Below are positions 28,621-36,495 of a DNA stretch of 64,000 bases, piece after piece; position 1 is the first letter of the stretch; each line of letters opens with the position of its first letter. A program made the position numbers and the translations under genes. Under the pieces are notes generated by a model. That model made no database searches, had not been told where the DNA came from, and saw only the letters and a program-made list of their open reading frames with translations. The DNA is from Carnobacterium jeotgali MS3 (GTDB taxonomy: Bacteria > Bacillota > Bacilli > Lactobacillales > Carnobacteriaceae). The stretch spans positions 248,001 through 312,000 of the forward strand of contig NZ_JQNF01000005.1 in assembly GCF_000745125.1 (NCBI RefSeq), in the 5' to 3' direction.

Positions 28621-29313
28621 ATGAAAATTGGAATTATTGGCGCCATGCAAGAGGAAATAACGGTACTTAAAAATAGCATGAGAGATAAACGCGAGTGGGT
28701 AGAGGCAAATGCTTCATTCACGTCTGGAAAAATTGAGCAGATAGAGGTGGTTTTAGTTCAATCCGGTATAGGCAAGGTCAATTCAGCAATTGCTGCAACC
28801 CTCTTATTAGCGAGACATGAAGTTGATGTTATTATTAATACTGGATCTGCTGGAGGAATCGGGGAAGGTCTAGCTGTAGGAGATGTCGTAATCTCAACTG
28901 AACTTGCTTACCACGATGTTGATGCAACTGTTTTTAACTATGTCATTGGACAAGTTCCACAGATGCCAGCTCGTTATCAAGCAGACAATTTTCTTGTAGA
29001 ACAAACAAAAGAAGCGGCTGTAAAAGTTGGTTTGAAAACAGTACAAGGATTAATTGTTACGAGTGATTCTTTTGTTGCGGATAAAAAAGTTGTTCAAAAA
29101 ATTAAACACCATTTTCCAGATGCGCTAGCTTCTGAAATGGAAGGTGCAGCAATAGCTCAAGTTTGTTACCAGTTCAAAAAACCTTTTGTAATCGTAAGAG
29201 CTATGTCTGATGTAGCAGATGAAGAAGCAGGGATGAGCTTTGACGAATTCATTATTGAAGCAGGTAAAAAATCTGGTCAAATGGTCTTAGAGTTACTAAA
29301 AAATTTAGCTTAA
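28621..29313 (+). CDS. mtnN: 5'-methylthioadenosine/S-adenosylhomocysteine nucleosidase
   Basis: Removes adenine from SAH and MTA. The S-ribosylhomocysteine released is the substrate of LuxS, encoded 3 kb away. The 230-residue protein begins MKIGIIGAMQEEI, has NTGSAGGIG, VTSDSFVADK, the substrate-binding SEMEGAAIAQVC and the catalytic Asp in RAMSDVADEE. AAAGGAATTG precedes the ATG. It ends in a strong terminator. Confidence 0.97.
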   Translation: MKIGIIGAMQEEITVLKNSMRDKREWVEANASFTSGKIEQIEVVLVQSGIGKVNSAIAATLLLARHEVDVIINTGSAGGIGEGLAVGDVVISTELAYHDVDATVFNYVIGQVPQMPARYQADNFLVEQTKEAAVKVGLKTVQGLIVTSDSFVADKKVVQKIKHHFPDALASEMEGAAIAQVCYQFKKPFVIVRAMSDVADEEAGMSFDEFIIEAGKKSGQMVLELLKNLA

Positions 29314-29314
29314 T

Positions 29315-29362
29315 AAAAAAGGAAGAAACACAGGATTTTTCATCTGTGATTCTTCCTTTTTT
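29315..29362. terminator. Terminator between mtnN and the convergent GNAT gene
   Basis: AAAAAGGAAGAA plus ACACAG pairs with CTGTG and TTCTTCCTTTTT around a short loop. T runs occur on both strands, so it can end both convergent transcripts. Confidence 0.9.
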
Positions 29363-29376
29363 GATTAAGCAACGGA

Positions 29377-29859
29377 TTAATCGTTAGCGAGTTGTTTATA
29401 GGCGATTTCAGTGTATACTTCATAACCAAATTGAGAGTAGACATTTTTTGCAATTTCATTTTGAGACCAATAGTGAAGTTCTACTTGTTTAATAGCTCTT
29501 TCTTTTGCAAAGGTATCGGCAAAAGCCAAAAGTTCTTTGCTTAAACCTTTGCCTTGATAGGCCGGCATAATTAAGACATGGTGTACATATAGTCGGGTAT
29601 ATCCATAACGGTAGACAGTTTCTGGTAGGGCTTCTTCTTCTAGCCAAAGATAAGCTGCAATTTGCTCAGTTTCTTGTTGGTCATCAATCCAAAGAAAAAC
29701 TTGTTGTTTTGGGTTTTTAAACGTTTCTTGAAAATGATGTGAGATTTCCTCTTCGTTATAAGGTTTAAAAAAATCAGGATACAATTCTTGATGTTTGTTT
29801 TGCATAACATCGCTTAATTTAGCCATTAGTTGGGCATCTCTTGTTTCAATTATTTTCAT
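29377..29859 (-). CDS. GNAT family N-acetyltransferase
   Basis: A 160-residue acetyltransferase of the GNAT fold. The acetyl-CoA loop is clear: VHHVLIMPAYQGKGLSKELL (the Q/R-x-x-G-x-G motif), followed by VELHYWSQNEIAKNVYSQFGYEV, the usual fourth motif. The acceptor substrate cannot be predicted. It has no operon partners and converges on mtnN. Confidence 0.85.
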   Translation of the reverse strand: MKIIETRDAQLMAKLSDVMQNKHQELYPDFFKPYNEEEISHHFQETFKNPKQQVFLWIDDQQETEQIAAYLWLEEEALPETVYRYGYTRLYVHHVLIMPAYQGKGLSKELLAFADTFAKERAIKQVELHYWSQNEIAKNVYSQFGYEVYTEIAYKQLAND

Positions 29860-30077
29860 ATAAAGGCCTCGCTTAGTTTTATTTTCTAAATAAATAGACT
29901 TTACTAGTTTATCATGAGTTCAAATGAAAATAAAAAAATTCTGTTTTAATAACTAAAATAATCTTAAAAAAAATAATTTGGTTGCTATGAAAACGGAAAC
30001 GTTTTAAAATAAAGTGTAAAGCACACTCATTCATTTGAGTTTATTTTTATAGTCTATTAGCAGAAAAGAGGCTTTCA

Positions 30078-30641
30078 ATGGTGACTATTTTAGAAACAGA
30101 AAATCTATTACTGGTACCTTATCAATTGTCGTATATTGAAGCTACAATTATTGGCGATGAAAAATTAAGTGAGGTGTCTGGATTCAGTGTTGCGCAAGAA
30201 TGGCCTGGTGTAGAATTTTTCTTTTATTTGCCGTATGTATTGGAAGCCGTAAAAGAAGATAGAACAAAGGAAAAATGGACTCACTTAATAGTACTTAAAT
30301 CTGAAAATAAGATTATTGGAGAAGTGAGTGCACAAGGCACGCCAGAACTAACGGGTGAAGCTGAATTAGGTTATGGAATAGTAGGGCACTACTCAGGAAA
30401 TGGTTATGCCACAGAAGGAGCCAGAGCTTTTTTAAGCTGGCTTGTGTCTGAAGAAATAAAAAAAATAAAAGCTAAAACTTATTTATATCACAAAAAATCC
30501 CAACATATTTTAAAAAAATTAGGATTTGTAAAAACAGGAGAAGGATACTTTACTGGTGGCGATCGTGTAGCATATTTTGAATGGAAACCAAATCATACAT
30601 TACAATCCGAAAAGAGTAGACAAGACAAAAAAGCTCATTGA
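30078..30641 (+). CDS. GNAT family N-acetyltransferase (RimJ/RimL-like)
   Basis: A 187-residue GNAT protein. The acetyl-CoA motif is GYGIVGHYSGNGYATEGARAF, and the C-terminal motif is HKKSQHILKKLGFVKTGEGYF, characteristic of RimJ/RimL-type acetyltransferases. The substrate is unknown. The coding end lies inside the terminator shared with yueI. Upstream, 29989-30006 holds AAAACG-GAAA-CGTTTT, a small palindrome that could be an operator. Confidence 0.82.
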   Translation: MVTILETENLLLVPYQLSYIEATIIGDEKLSEVSGFSVAQEWPGVEFFFYLPYVLEAVKEDRTKEKWTHLIVLKSENKIIGEVSAQGTPELTGEAELGYGIVGHYSGNGYATEGARAFLSWLVSEEIKKIKAKTYLYHKKSQHILKKLGFVKTGEGYFTGGDRVAYFEWKPNHTLQSEKSRQDKKAH

Positions 30642-30665
30642 AAAATAATGAGCTTTTTTGTCTTG
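30621..30665. terminator. Bidirectional terminator between GNAT gene and yueI
   Basis: A 19-bp stem (CAAGACAAAAAAGCTCATT and its complement) with a short loop starts inside the last codons of the GNAT gene and ends 3 bases from the yueI stop. Confidence 0.92.
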
Positions 30666-30667
30666 TC

Positions 30668-31108
30668 TTAAGAAAATAGTTTTTTGAAGAATGAAGGTTT
30701 CTGTTCTTCCTTTTCTGGAGGAGTGCTGACAGGGTATTTAATAGACACATCCACTACTTCTTCATTGACAGCAGTAGAGGAGACGTAGATTAGTCCCAGT
30801 GGGCTTCGCTGAGCTCCTTCATCAGATACAATCCGAAAAGGGCAGTCGTTCTTTTGACTTAATTTGATGTAGGGGCTTAGGAGCTTCATATCGATTTGTC
30901 CATTCAATAATAATTGTTGGTTGGGATGAAGCTGCATTTCTTTTTCCAGAGCAGCGATATAATCATCAGAAATAAGTTGTTCGGTGGTCATAGATAAGTA
31001 AACGCGTTCTCTAAGACTGCCAAAATATTTATTTCTTTCATCTGGATTCGTTTTTTTGTTGCCATAAATTCCTTTTGATAGGTAGTCTTGAGTCTCTCTG
31101 TCAGCCAT
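30668..31108 (-). CDS. yueI: YueI family protein (DUF1694)
   Basis: A 146-residue cytoplasmic protein resembling Bacillus YueI. It begins with a segment of the type QDYLSKGIYGNKKTNPDE, continues RNKYFGSLRERVYLSMT, and contains PFRIVSDEGAQRSPLGLIYVS. The function is unknown; the fold resembles ribosomal L7Ae-type helper domains only in size. GGGGT precedes the ATG. It appears monocistronic. Confidence 0.82.
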   Translation of the reverse strand: MADRETQDYLSKGIYGNKKTNPDERNKYFGSLRERVYLSMTTEQLISDDYIAALEKEMQLHPNQQLLLNGQIDMKLLSPYIKLSQKNDCPFRIVSDEGAQRSPLGLIYVSSTAVNEEVVDVSIKYPVSTPPEKEEQKPSFFKKLFS

Positions 31109-31417
31109 TTTAAAAACCCCTTTTTAGGTTAATTTAAAATTTAGTATAGCATGAACGTGTATGAAAGAAAACTTTTTAAGGATACTCATTTTTACACAAA
31201 ACTACATAAAAAATTGCTTTTTTAAATAGAATTCTATAAAATCGGCTATAGTAGTGGGAAAATATGGAACATTTATTCCATTCGAAAATAAAAAAAGTTG
31301 TTTGATCCAGATAGTAATTATGTATCAATTAGCTGGACTAAATCAACCCAATCAATGGTTGATAGAAGAAAATAAAACAACTATTGAATAACTTAGTTGT
31401 GCACTTGGAGTGAGAAA
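31109..31417 (+). promoter_or_regulatory. yktB promoter and hairpin-containing leader
   Basis: TTGCTT (31214-31219), 17 bases and TAAAAT (31237-31242) form a promoter. The implied leader of about 170 bases contains ATGGAA/TTCCAT (about 31263-31281) and ATCAACC/GGTTGAT (about 31341-31363) inverted repeats but no T run. I see no coding frame. A regulatory leader is possible but unproven. Confidence 0.45.
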
Positions 31418-32062
31418 ATGAAAAATTGTACGTTTACTAAAGAAGATTTTGCTGTCTTTGCAATTGAAGGACTAGAACCAAGAATGTCAGCTATTCGAAA
31501 ACAAATCCAACCAAAATTCCGGATATTAGGACAAGAATTCGCAAAAGCTTTAGCTATTGAATTAAACAAAGATAGCCTGCCGGTTCATATTGCACAGCAT
31601 ATAAGAAGAACAAAAAATGCTCCGAAAGATACATGGATGGCAATTGGAGGAGATAGTAGAGGGTATAAAAAATACCCACATTTTCAACTAGGCATATATG
31701 AGACACATCTTTTTATTTGGCTTGCTTTTATTGATAATCCTTTACATGAGGAAAAAATGGCTCTTCAAATTATCGAAGATCCATCATTATTAGCCAAAGT
31801 GCCTGATGATTATGTTGTTTCATGGGATCATACAAAAGAGTCAGTTGTACCTGTTCGCGAAGCCAATTTATTAAATGGACTGATTCGATGGCAGACAGTT
31901 AAAAAGGGAGAATTCTTAATTGGTAGACAGATTTTAGCTAATGATCCACTTTTATTGGATCCAGAAATGACACAACGCTATATATTAGATACTTTTATGC
32001 AGTTAGTACCCTTATATAAGCAAGCTTATAGCGTATATGAAATAAAAAAAAGTACTGTTTGA
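31418..32062 (+). CDS. yktB: YktB family protein (DUF1054, UPF0637)
   Basis: A 214-residue protein of the conserved Firmicutes YktB family, without known biochemistry. Features include FAIEGLEPRMSAIRKQIQPKF and WMAIGGDSRGYKKYPHFQLGIY. The frame opens earlier (31397), but GGAGTGAG at 31407-31414 is 7 bases from GGAG to the ATG at 31418, so that start is used. It is monocistronic, with a strong terminator behind. Confidence 0.85.
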   Translation: MKNCTFTKEDFAVFAIEGLEPRMSAIRKQIQPKFRILGQEFAKALAIELNKDSLPVHIAQHIRRTKNAPKDTWMAIGGDSRGYKKYPHFQLGIYETHLFIWLAFIDNPLHEEKMALQIIEDPSLLAKVPDDYVVSWDHTKESVVPVREANLLNGLIRWQTVKKGEFLIGRQILANDPLLLDPEMTQRYILDTFMQLVPLYKQAYSVYEIKKSTV

Positions 32063-32074
32063 AAGCAGTAAATT

Positions 32075-32116
32075 AAAAAGGGTTCACGCGAAGAGAATCG
32101 CGTTGAACCCTTTTTA
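32075..32116. terminator. Terminator between yktB and luxS
   Basis: AAAAAGGGTTC-CGCG pairs with CGCG-GAACCCTTTTT around an 8-base loop. It lies between convergent genes and can work for both. Confidence 0.92.
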
Positions 32117-32125
32117 AAAAAATTA

Positions 32126-32590
32126 TTAAGCAAATACGATATGCCATTCATTGCGTTTTGCTAAGAAATCTTTGGCTAATTTTTGTGCGCCTTCTAAAGT
32201 GTGATGAGCTGCCCAGCCACATTGCGTTTCATTGCTTGCTGGAACTTCAGTTGCCACTAAAACATCTTCCATTGTTTTTTGTAAAACATCTAAAATTTCA
32301 TCATAGTCTTCATGATTGATTACCGTTAGATAGAAACCTGTTTGGCATCCCATAGGACCAAAATCGATAATATAATCTGCATGGTTACGAATTAATTCAG
32401 CAGTTAAGTGTTCTAACGAATGAATACTCATCATATCCATATGTTCTTTGTTTGGTTGTGAAAAACGAACATCATATTTTAAAATTTTATCGCCATTTAA
32501 ACCAATTTTTTTGTCTGCTAATCTAACATAAGGGGCTTTAACTTTTGTGTGATCTAAGTTAAAACTTTCTACGTTCATTTTATTTGCCAT
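32126..32590 (-). CDS. luxS: S-ribosylhomocysteine lyase LuxS
   Basis: LuxS splits S-ribosylhomocysteine into homocysteine and DPD, the precursor of autoinducer 2. It acts after MtnN in the activated methyl cycle. The 154-residue protein has the metal-binding HSLEHL near residue 57, [12 protein letters not shown] (catalytic Cys near 83) and the third metal ligand Cys in [15 protein letters not shown] precedes the ATG at about 10 bases. It is monocistronic. Confidence 0.97.
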   Translation of the reverse strand: MANKMNVESFNLDHTKVKAPYVRLADKKIGLNGDKILKYDVRFSQPNKEHMDMMSIHSLEHLTAELIRNHADYIIDFGPMGCQTGFYLTVINHEDYDEILDVLQKTMEDVLVATEVPASNETQCGWAAHHTLEGAQKLAKDFLAKRNEWHIVFA

Positions 32591-32695
32591 AAACTAATCA
32601 CTCCTCAATTTGTAACGCTATTTAAATTCCTAGTATTTAGTGTACCATTTTTCATTAAATACTAAACCTATTTTATTTCTTAGCGCTAAATAAAA

Positions 32696-32721
32696 AACGC
32701 TGAATGTAAAATCTCAGCGTT
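32696..32721 (-). terminator. Terminator overlapping the small-protein stop codon
   Basis: AACGCTGA and TCAGCGTT form an 8-bp perfect stem whose first arm on the minus strand contains the TGA stop. A T run follows on the minus strand (TTTTTTA). Confidence 0.8.
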
Positions 32722-32884
32722 CATCCTCTTTGTTGTTATTCTTTTTCTCGTTTAATTTACGAACAATAAATTCATAATGTATAAGTGCATTAAAATCATC
32801 TTGATAGTGAATAACTATTTTAGACTTATTGCTTTTTAGTTTGACAGAAGGACCAGTAACTTCTATTACTGTATTATTAGACAC
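32714..32884 (-). CDS. Small hypothetical protein, 56 residues
   Basis: A short minus-strand gene starting with GTG at 32884 behind AAAAAGGAG and ending in TGA at 32714-32716. It encodes MSNNTVIEVTGPSVKLK..., ending in a charged tail (KKNNNKEDER). No membrane helix, cysteine pair or signal is present. Gene status rests on the good ribosome-binding site, the open frame and the terminator that starts at its stop codon. The function is unknown. Confidence 0.65.
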   Translation of the reverse strand: MSNNTVIEVTGPSVKLKSNKSKIVIHYQDDFNALIHYEFIVRKLNEKKNNNKEDER

Positions 32885-33199
32885 AACGTACACTCCTTTT
32901 TAGTGGAATAAAATTAGTAAATGGGAACGGTTAAAAATAATTGAATACAAGAAATAAATAATTGCTAGGTTATTAATTAGTAAAGTTTAACACAAAAATA
33001 CACAGATTAAAATATACTTGAACTACTTTGTTTGTTTTCTCATCAAATTCATATAAATGCCCGTAAATCATCATTGGAAACGGTTGTTTTTTTGAAAACA
33101 CAAGCAAATTAGTCTATTAACTAAGCGTTTTTTTTTTGAATTACACACACGATTACCCATTCAATAGTTATTATTCTTTAATCAAATTGAAAAATAAAA
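32885..33199. other. AT-rich intergenic stretch before the insertion sequence
   Basis: No open frame, repeat or recognised RNA was found in these 315 bases. It contains several homopolymer runs and GGAAACGGTTGTTTT near 33072, which only loosely resembles a catabolite-response element. The original terminator of rpsD, displaced by the insertion sequence, would be expected here on the minus strand, but I cannot see a convincing one. Confidence 0.4.
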
Positions 33200-33224
33200 A
33201 AAGAGGCTGGGACAAAACCTAGCT

Positions 33225-33269
33225 AAAAAGCATCCAGAAAAGTTTAAATGACTTTTCTGGATGCTTTTT
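33225..33269. terminator. Hairpin at the left end of the insertion sequence
   Basis: A 19-bp stem (AAAAAGCATCCAGAAAAGT and its complement, 7-base loop) followed by T lies between the left inverted repeat and the transposase promoter. It would block transcription entering from outside. Confidence 0.88.
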
Positions 33270-33280
33270 ATAATACAAAA

Positions 33281-33337
33281 AGAAACCCCTTTGATATAAT
33301 GTAAATAACCACAAATACAATTATCGGAGGGGTTTCT
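33281..33337 (+). promoter_or_regulatory. Transposase promoter and ribosome-site sequestering inverted repeat
   Basis: TG-A-TATAAT (33292-33300) is an extended -10. AGAAACCCCT at 33281-33290, upstream of this promoter, is perfectly complementary to AGGGGTTTCT at 33328-33337, which contains the transposase ribosome-binding site. Only transcripts that enter from outside contain both arms, so only they would hide the ribosome site. Confidence 0.75.
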
Positions 33338-33338
33338 A

Positions 33339-34862
33339 ATGTATAAAAAATATACCACGAATCAAACAAGCTTGCCAATAGAATTGTCTTGTTTATTGTC
33401 TCCAAACCATATTATTTTTGAAATTCATGAATTTATTGAATCAATGGACAACACGTTGTTTTCTCAACTTGATTCTTCCGAGGGAAGACCTGGTTATCAT
33501 CCAAGGTTACTAATAAAAGTACTTCTCTTTGCTTATTCAGAAGGGATTTATTCTGGCCGGAAAATTGAAAAAATGATGACGGAAAACATAGCCATGATGT
33601 GGGCAGTTAGTAACGAAGTTATCTCCTATCGAACAATCAACCGATTTCGTTCTTCTGAAAATTGCCAAAAGTTATTACCTGAATTATTTACTGAATTTAC
33701 GGTTAAACTCAAAACAGAAAATCTTATCTCTATGAATGAACTATTTATAGATGGAACTAAAATAGAGGCTAACGCCAATAAATATTCCTTTGTATGGAAA
33801 AAAGCTATAGACAGATATGCAACTTCTCTCAGAATGAAGACGAAACAATATTTTGTAGACGAAATTCAACCACTGGTTGAAGAATCTATGGTGATAGATG
33901 ATTTAGAGGATATTTCTATTGGCGAACTTGAGGATTTGACAACCCTAATCGAAAAAGAAATCAATCAATTGACTACTGATATTGAAGATCATCCTGTTCA
34001 TGGAAAGAACCCCAAGAAACAAAAGAGACGAAGATTAAAAAAACATTTACGTAAATTGAAAAATGATTTCATCCTACGCAAAAGAAATTATGAAGCCCAT
34101 GATAAAGTGTTTAATGGTCGTAATAGCTTTTCTAAGATTGATTTAGAGGCTACTTTTATGAGAATGAAAGACGATCATATGATGAACGGCCAGTTAAAAG
34201 CGGCGTACAATATTCAAATCGGTACTGAAAATCAATTTGTATTAGCTTATGATGCTTTTCCAAATCCAACGGATACACGGACACTCATTCCGTTTGTTGA
34301 ATCATTAGATTACTTGCCAAAAATGATTATTGCAGATGCTGGTTATGGCAGTGAAGAGAACCTAAATTTTCTGAATGATATCGGAGTAAATCATCTCATA
34401 AAATATAACCTCTTTGATAAAGAACAAACACGATCCTATAGTAGCTCTTCAAGAAATAGAAAAAACTGGACTTATCATTCCGAAGGAAATTACTTTATAC
34501 ATCCAGATGGTACAAATTATTATTTTAACTATATAAGTCACAAGAAAAACAGTAGTGGATTTCATCAGGATAGTCATGTTTATAGACCGGATAATCCAGA
34601 GGAGGCAGAACAAAAAGCCTTCTATTACAATTGGCATTATGAAGCTTTAAAAGAAATAGAAGCGACTAAGCTTTTATCACCTGAAGGCTCCAAGATTTTT
34701 GCGAGACGCAAAATCGAGGTAGAGCCAGTTTTCGGGCAGGTAAAAGCTAATTTAGGTTTCACTCGCTTCCATTTGCGTGGGAAAGAGAAAATTAAAGTCG
34801 ATATAGGTTTGGCTTTTATGGCTAATAACTTCAAAAAATATAGAAAAACAAAGGCGATTTAG
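33339..34862 (+). CDS. IS1182-family transposase
   Basis: A 507-residue DDE transposase. The N-terminal DUF772-type region (RPGYHPRLLIKVLLFAYSEG) is followed by LFIDGTKIEANANKYSFVW (first Asp), IIADAGYGSEENL (second Asp) and the C-terminal RKIEVEPVFGQVKANLGF with the Glu, then RFHLRGKEKIKVDIGLAFMANNFKK. The reading frame is intact. GGAGGGG precedes the ATG. Nothing suggests passenger genes. Confidence 0.95.
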   Translation: MYKKYTTNQTSLPIELSCLLSPNHIIFEIHEFIESMDNTLFSQLDSSEGRPGYHPRLLIKVLLFAYSEGIYSGRKIEKMMTENIAMMWAVSNEVISYRTINRFRSSENCQKLLPELFTEFTVKLKTENLISMNELFIDGTKIEANANKYSFVWKKAIDRYATSLRMKTKQYFVDEIQPLVEESMVIDDLEDISIGELEDLTTLIEKEINQLTTDIEDHPVHGKNPKKQKRRRLKKHLRKLKNDFILRKRNYEAHDKVFNGRNSFSKIDLEATFMRMKDDHMMNGQLKAAYNIQIGTENQFVLAYDAFPNPTDTRTLIPFVESLDYLPKMIIADAGYGSEENLNFLNDIGVNHLIKYNLFDKEQTRSYSSSSRNRKNWTYHSEGNYFIHPDGTNYYFNYISHKKNSSGFHQDSHVYRPDNPEEAEQKAFYYNWHYEALKEIEATKLLSPEGSKIFARRKIEVEPVFGQVKANLGFTRFHLRGKEKIKVDIGLAFMANNFKKYRKTKAI

Positions 34863-34891
34863 CCTAAAGAATTTACTTAATCAGTTGAAAA

Positions 34892-34939
34892 AACTAAAAA
34901 AACGTTAATTGCAAAAATGCAATTAACGTTTTTTTAGTT
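34892..34939. terminator. Terminator at the right end of the insertion sequence
   Basis: A long stem with GCA/TGC at its top (AACTAAAAAAACGTTAATTGCA-type arms, 4-base loop) is followed by T-rich sequence in both directions. It can end the transposase mRNA and, on the other strand, the rpsD mRNA. Confidence 0.9.
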
Positions 34940-34984
34940 ACTGGGAGGTTTTGTCCCAGCCTCTTTAATTTAAGCAAGATTTTA

Positions 34985-35590
34985 TTAACGAGAGTAGTAC
35001 TCAACGATGATTGTTTCATCGATCTCAGCAGATAATTCATCTCTTAATGGTAGACGGTTGTATGAACCTTCTAATTTTTCAACATCGAAAGTTACGTAGT
35101 CAGGACGGCCGAATAATGATTCAGCAGCTGATTTAATAATTTCCATGTTTTTAGATTTTTCACGAACAGAGATAACTTGTCCAACTGAAACGCTGTATGA
35201 TGGAATATCAACGCGTTTGCCATCAACAAGGATATGACCGTGGTTTACTAATTGACGTGATTGACGACGAGTAGTAGCTAAACCTAAACGGTAAACAACA
35301 TTATCTAAACGTTGTTCTAAAAGGATCATGAAGTTTTCCCCATGTTTACCTTCTTTGATTTTACCAGCTTTTAAGAATAAGTTACTGAATTGACGTTCAT
35401 TCATACCAAACATGTGACGCAATTTTTGTTTTTCTTGTAATTGAAGACCGTATTCTGTTAATTTTTTACGGCTGTTTGGACCATGAGGACCTGGAGCGTA
35501 AGGACGGCGTTCGATTTCTTTACCTGTGCCAGAAAGTGAAATGCCTAGACGACGAGAAACTTTCCAACTTGGACCTGTATAACGTGACAT
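34985..35590 (-). CDS. rpsD: 30S ribosomal protein S4
   Basis: A primary 16S rRNA-binding protein of the small subunit and a translational regulator of its own mRNA in Bacillus. The 201-residue protein begins [20 protein letters not shown] and has the S4 domain [34 protein letters not shown]. It lacks the N-terminal zinc cysteines, as in the zinc-free form common in this group. TTGGAGGAA precedes the ATG. The gene order ytsP-like, rpsD, ezrA matches Bacillus. Confidence 0.98.
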   Translation of the reverse strand: MSRYTGPSWKVSRRLGISLSGTGKEIERRPYAPGPHGPNSRKKLTEYGLQLQEKQKLRHMFGMNERQFSNLFLKAGKIKEGKHGENFMILLEQRLDNVVYRLGLATTRRQSRQLVNHGHILVDGKRVDIPSYSVSVGQVISVREKSKNMEIIKSAAESLFGRPDYVTFDVEKLEGSYNRLPLRDELSAEIDETIIVEYYSR

Positions 35591-35800
35591 AATGTAATTC
35601 CTCCAATAAATGTTTTTTGGAGTAAAATAATAAGTTGAAGTTCAGTATTTCGTGCAGTCCATTTTTCAATCTTCACCTTTGCAGCCATAGGTTACGCAAT
35701 TGCACCATTACTGGCAATGAACTGTTGACGTGAATACCACTCTCACGCTGCATTATTTTACACATCTGCAAGTATACGCTATAAATCATTAGTAAGTCAA
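35591..35800 (-). promoter_or_regulatory. rpsD promoter and long leader, putative S4 autoregulatory site
   Basis: On the minus strand, TTGACT (35795-35800), 18 bases and TATACT (35771-35776) make a good promoter, giving an untranslated leader of about 170 bases. In Bacillus the rpsD leader folds into a pseudoknot bound by S4. The length and position fit that role, but I have not verified the specific fold. Confidence 0.65.
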
Positions 35801-35809
35801 GCCATTGTA

Positions 35810-36277
35810 TTATATAATCGAAGGATCTAAAAGAATTTGAACAAATTTTTCTAAATAATTTTGGTCAACTTCATCAAAACGGTTGGTAATGGGAGCGTCA
35901 ATATCTAAGACTCCAATAGTACGACCATCTTTAATCAAAGGAACAACAATTTCAGATTGGCTAGCTGCATCACAAGCAATGTGTCCAGGGAATTGATTAA
36001 CATCTTCAACGAAAATACTCTCTTCTTTAGAGAAAGCTGTTCCACAAACCCCTTTGTCACGTTGAATCCTGATACAAGCTACTTTTCCTTGGAAAGGTCC
36101 TAAAACAAGTTCGTCAGAAGCTGGTTCATATAAGTAAAATCCAGCCCAGTTGATAGTAGGTAAATTTTCAAATAATAGAGCCGCTGCATTGCTTAAGTTG
36201 GCGATAAGATTAGTTTCATCACCGATTACGGCACTTAATTGTTTATTTGTTAATGAATAAGTAGATTCTTTTGTCAT
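35810..36277 (-). CDS. msrC: Free methionine-(R)-sulfoxide reductase, GAF domain
   Basis: A 155-residue single GAF domain that reduces free Met-R-sulfoxide with thioredoxin. The three cysteines of the family are present: VACIRI, GVCGTAF and HIACDAASQSEIVVPL. It corresponds to YtsP in Bacillus, where it also neighbours rpsD and ezrA. GGAGTG precedes the ATG. Confidence 0.92.
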   Translation of the reverse strand: MTKESTYSLTNKQLSAVIGDETNLIANLSNAAALLFENLPTINWAGFYLYEPASDELVLGPFQGKVACIRIQRDKGVCGTAFSKEESIFVEDVNQFPGHIACDAASQSEIVVPLIKDGRTIGVLDIDAPITNRFDEVDQNYLEKFVQILLDPSII

Positions 36278-36363
36278 ATATACACTCCTTAAAAAATTGA
36301 TAACAGCACTCAGTAAAATTAATAAATTAATAGATTGAGGTGTGAGAATAATTTCTTCTATGT

Positions 36364-36369
36364 TATAAT
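36364..36369 (+). promoter_or_regulatory. Candidate ezrA promoter -10
   Basis: TATAAT at 36364-36369 with TG one base upstream (TG-T-TATAAT) is an extended -10. No clear -35 is present. The implied leader is about 120 bases. Confidence 0.45.
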
Positions 36370-36495
36370 ATACAATAGGTGTTTTTATAAGTAAATCCTT
36401 ATTAAAAAATTAGATCAATTACATTAGTACATAAAAAATAATTATTTTTGTGAAATTAAAATGAAGCTAGCAGTAACTCAATCGGAGGGTTTAAA

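Larger units (their letters stand above)
33200..34966 (+). mobile_element. Insertion sequence of the IS1182 type
   Basis: The element is bounded by 21-base perfect inverted repeats: AAAGAGGCTGGGACAAAACCT at 33200-33220 and its complement at 34946-34966. Inside are a protective hairpin, a promoter, one intact transposase gene and a terminator. No target duplication is obvious at the flanks. It sits 18 bases behind the rpsD stop, between that gene and whatever once terminated it. The intact gene and perfect ends suggest a recently active copy. Confidence 0.92.

Noticed and set aside
29989-30006. AAAACG-GAAA-CGTTTT as a catabolite-response element
   Set aside because: It is symmetrical but does not fit the cre consensus in its second half. 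It is mentioned only as a possible operator.
33070-33086. GGAAACGGTTGTTTT as a cre site before the insertion sequence
   Set aside because: The final conserved CA is missing and no gene nearby would use it.
33190-33200. Target-site duplication of the insertion sequence
   Set aside because: The left flank (AAAATAAAAA) and right flank (AATTTAAGC) show no convincing direct repeat.
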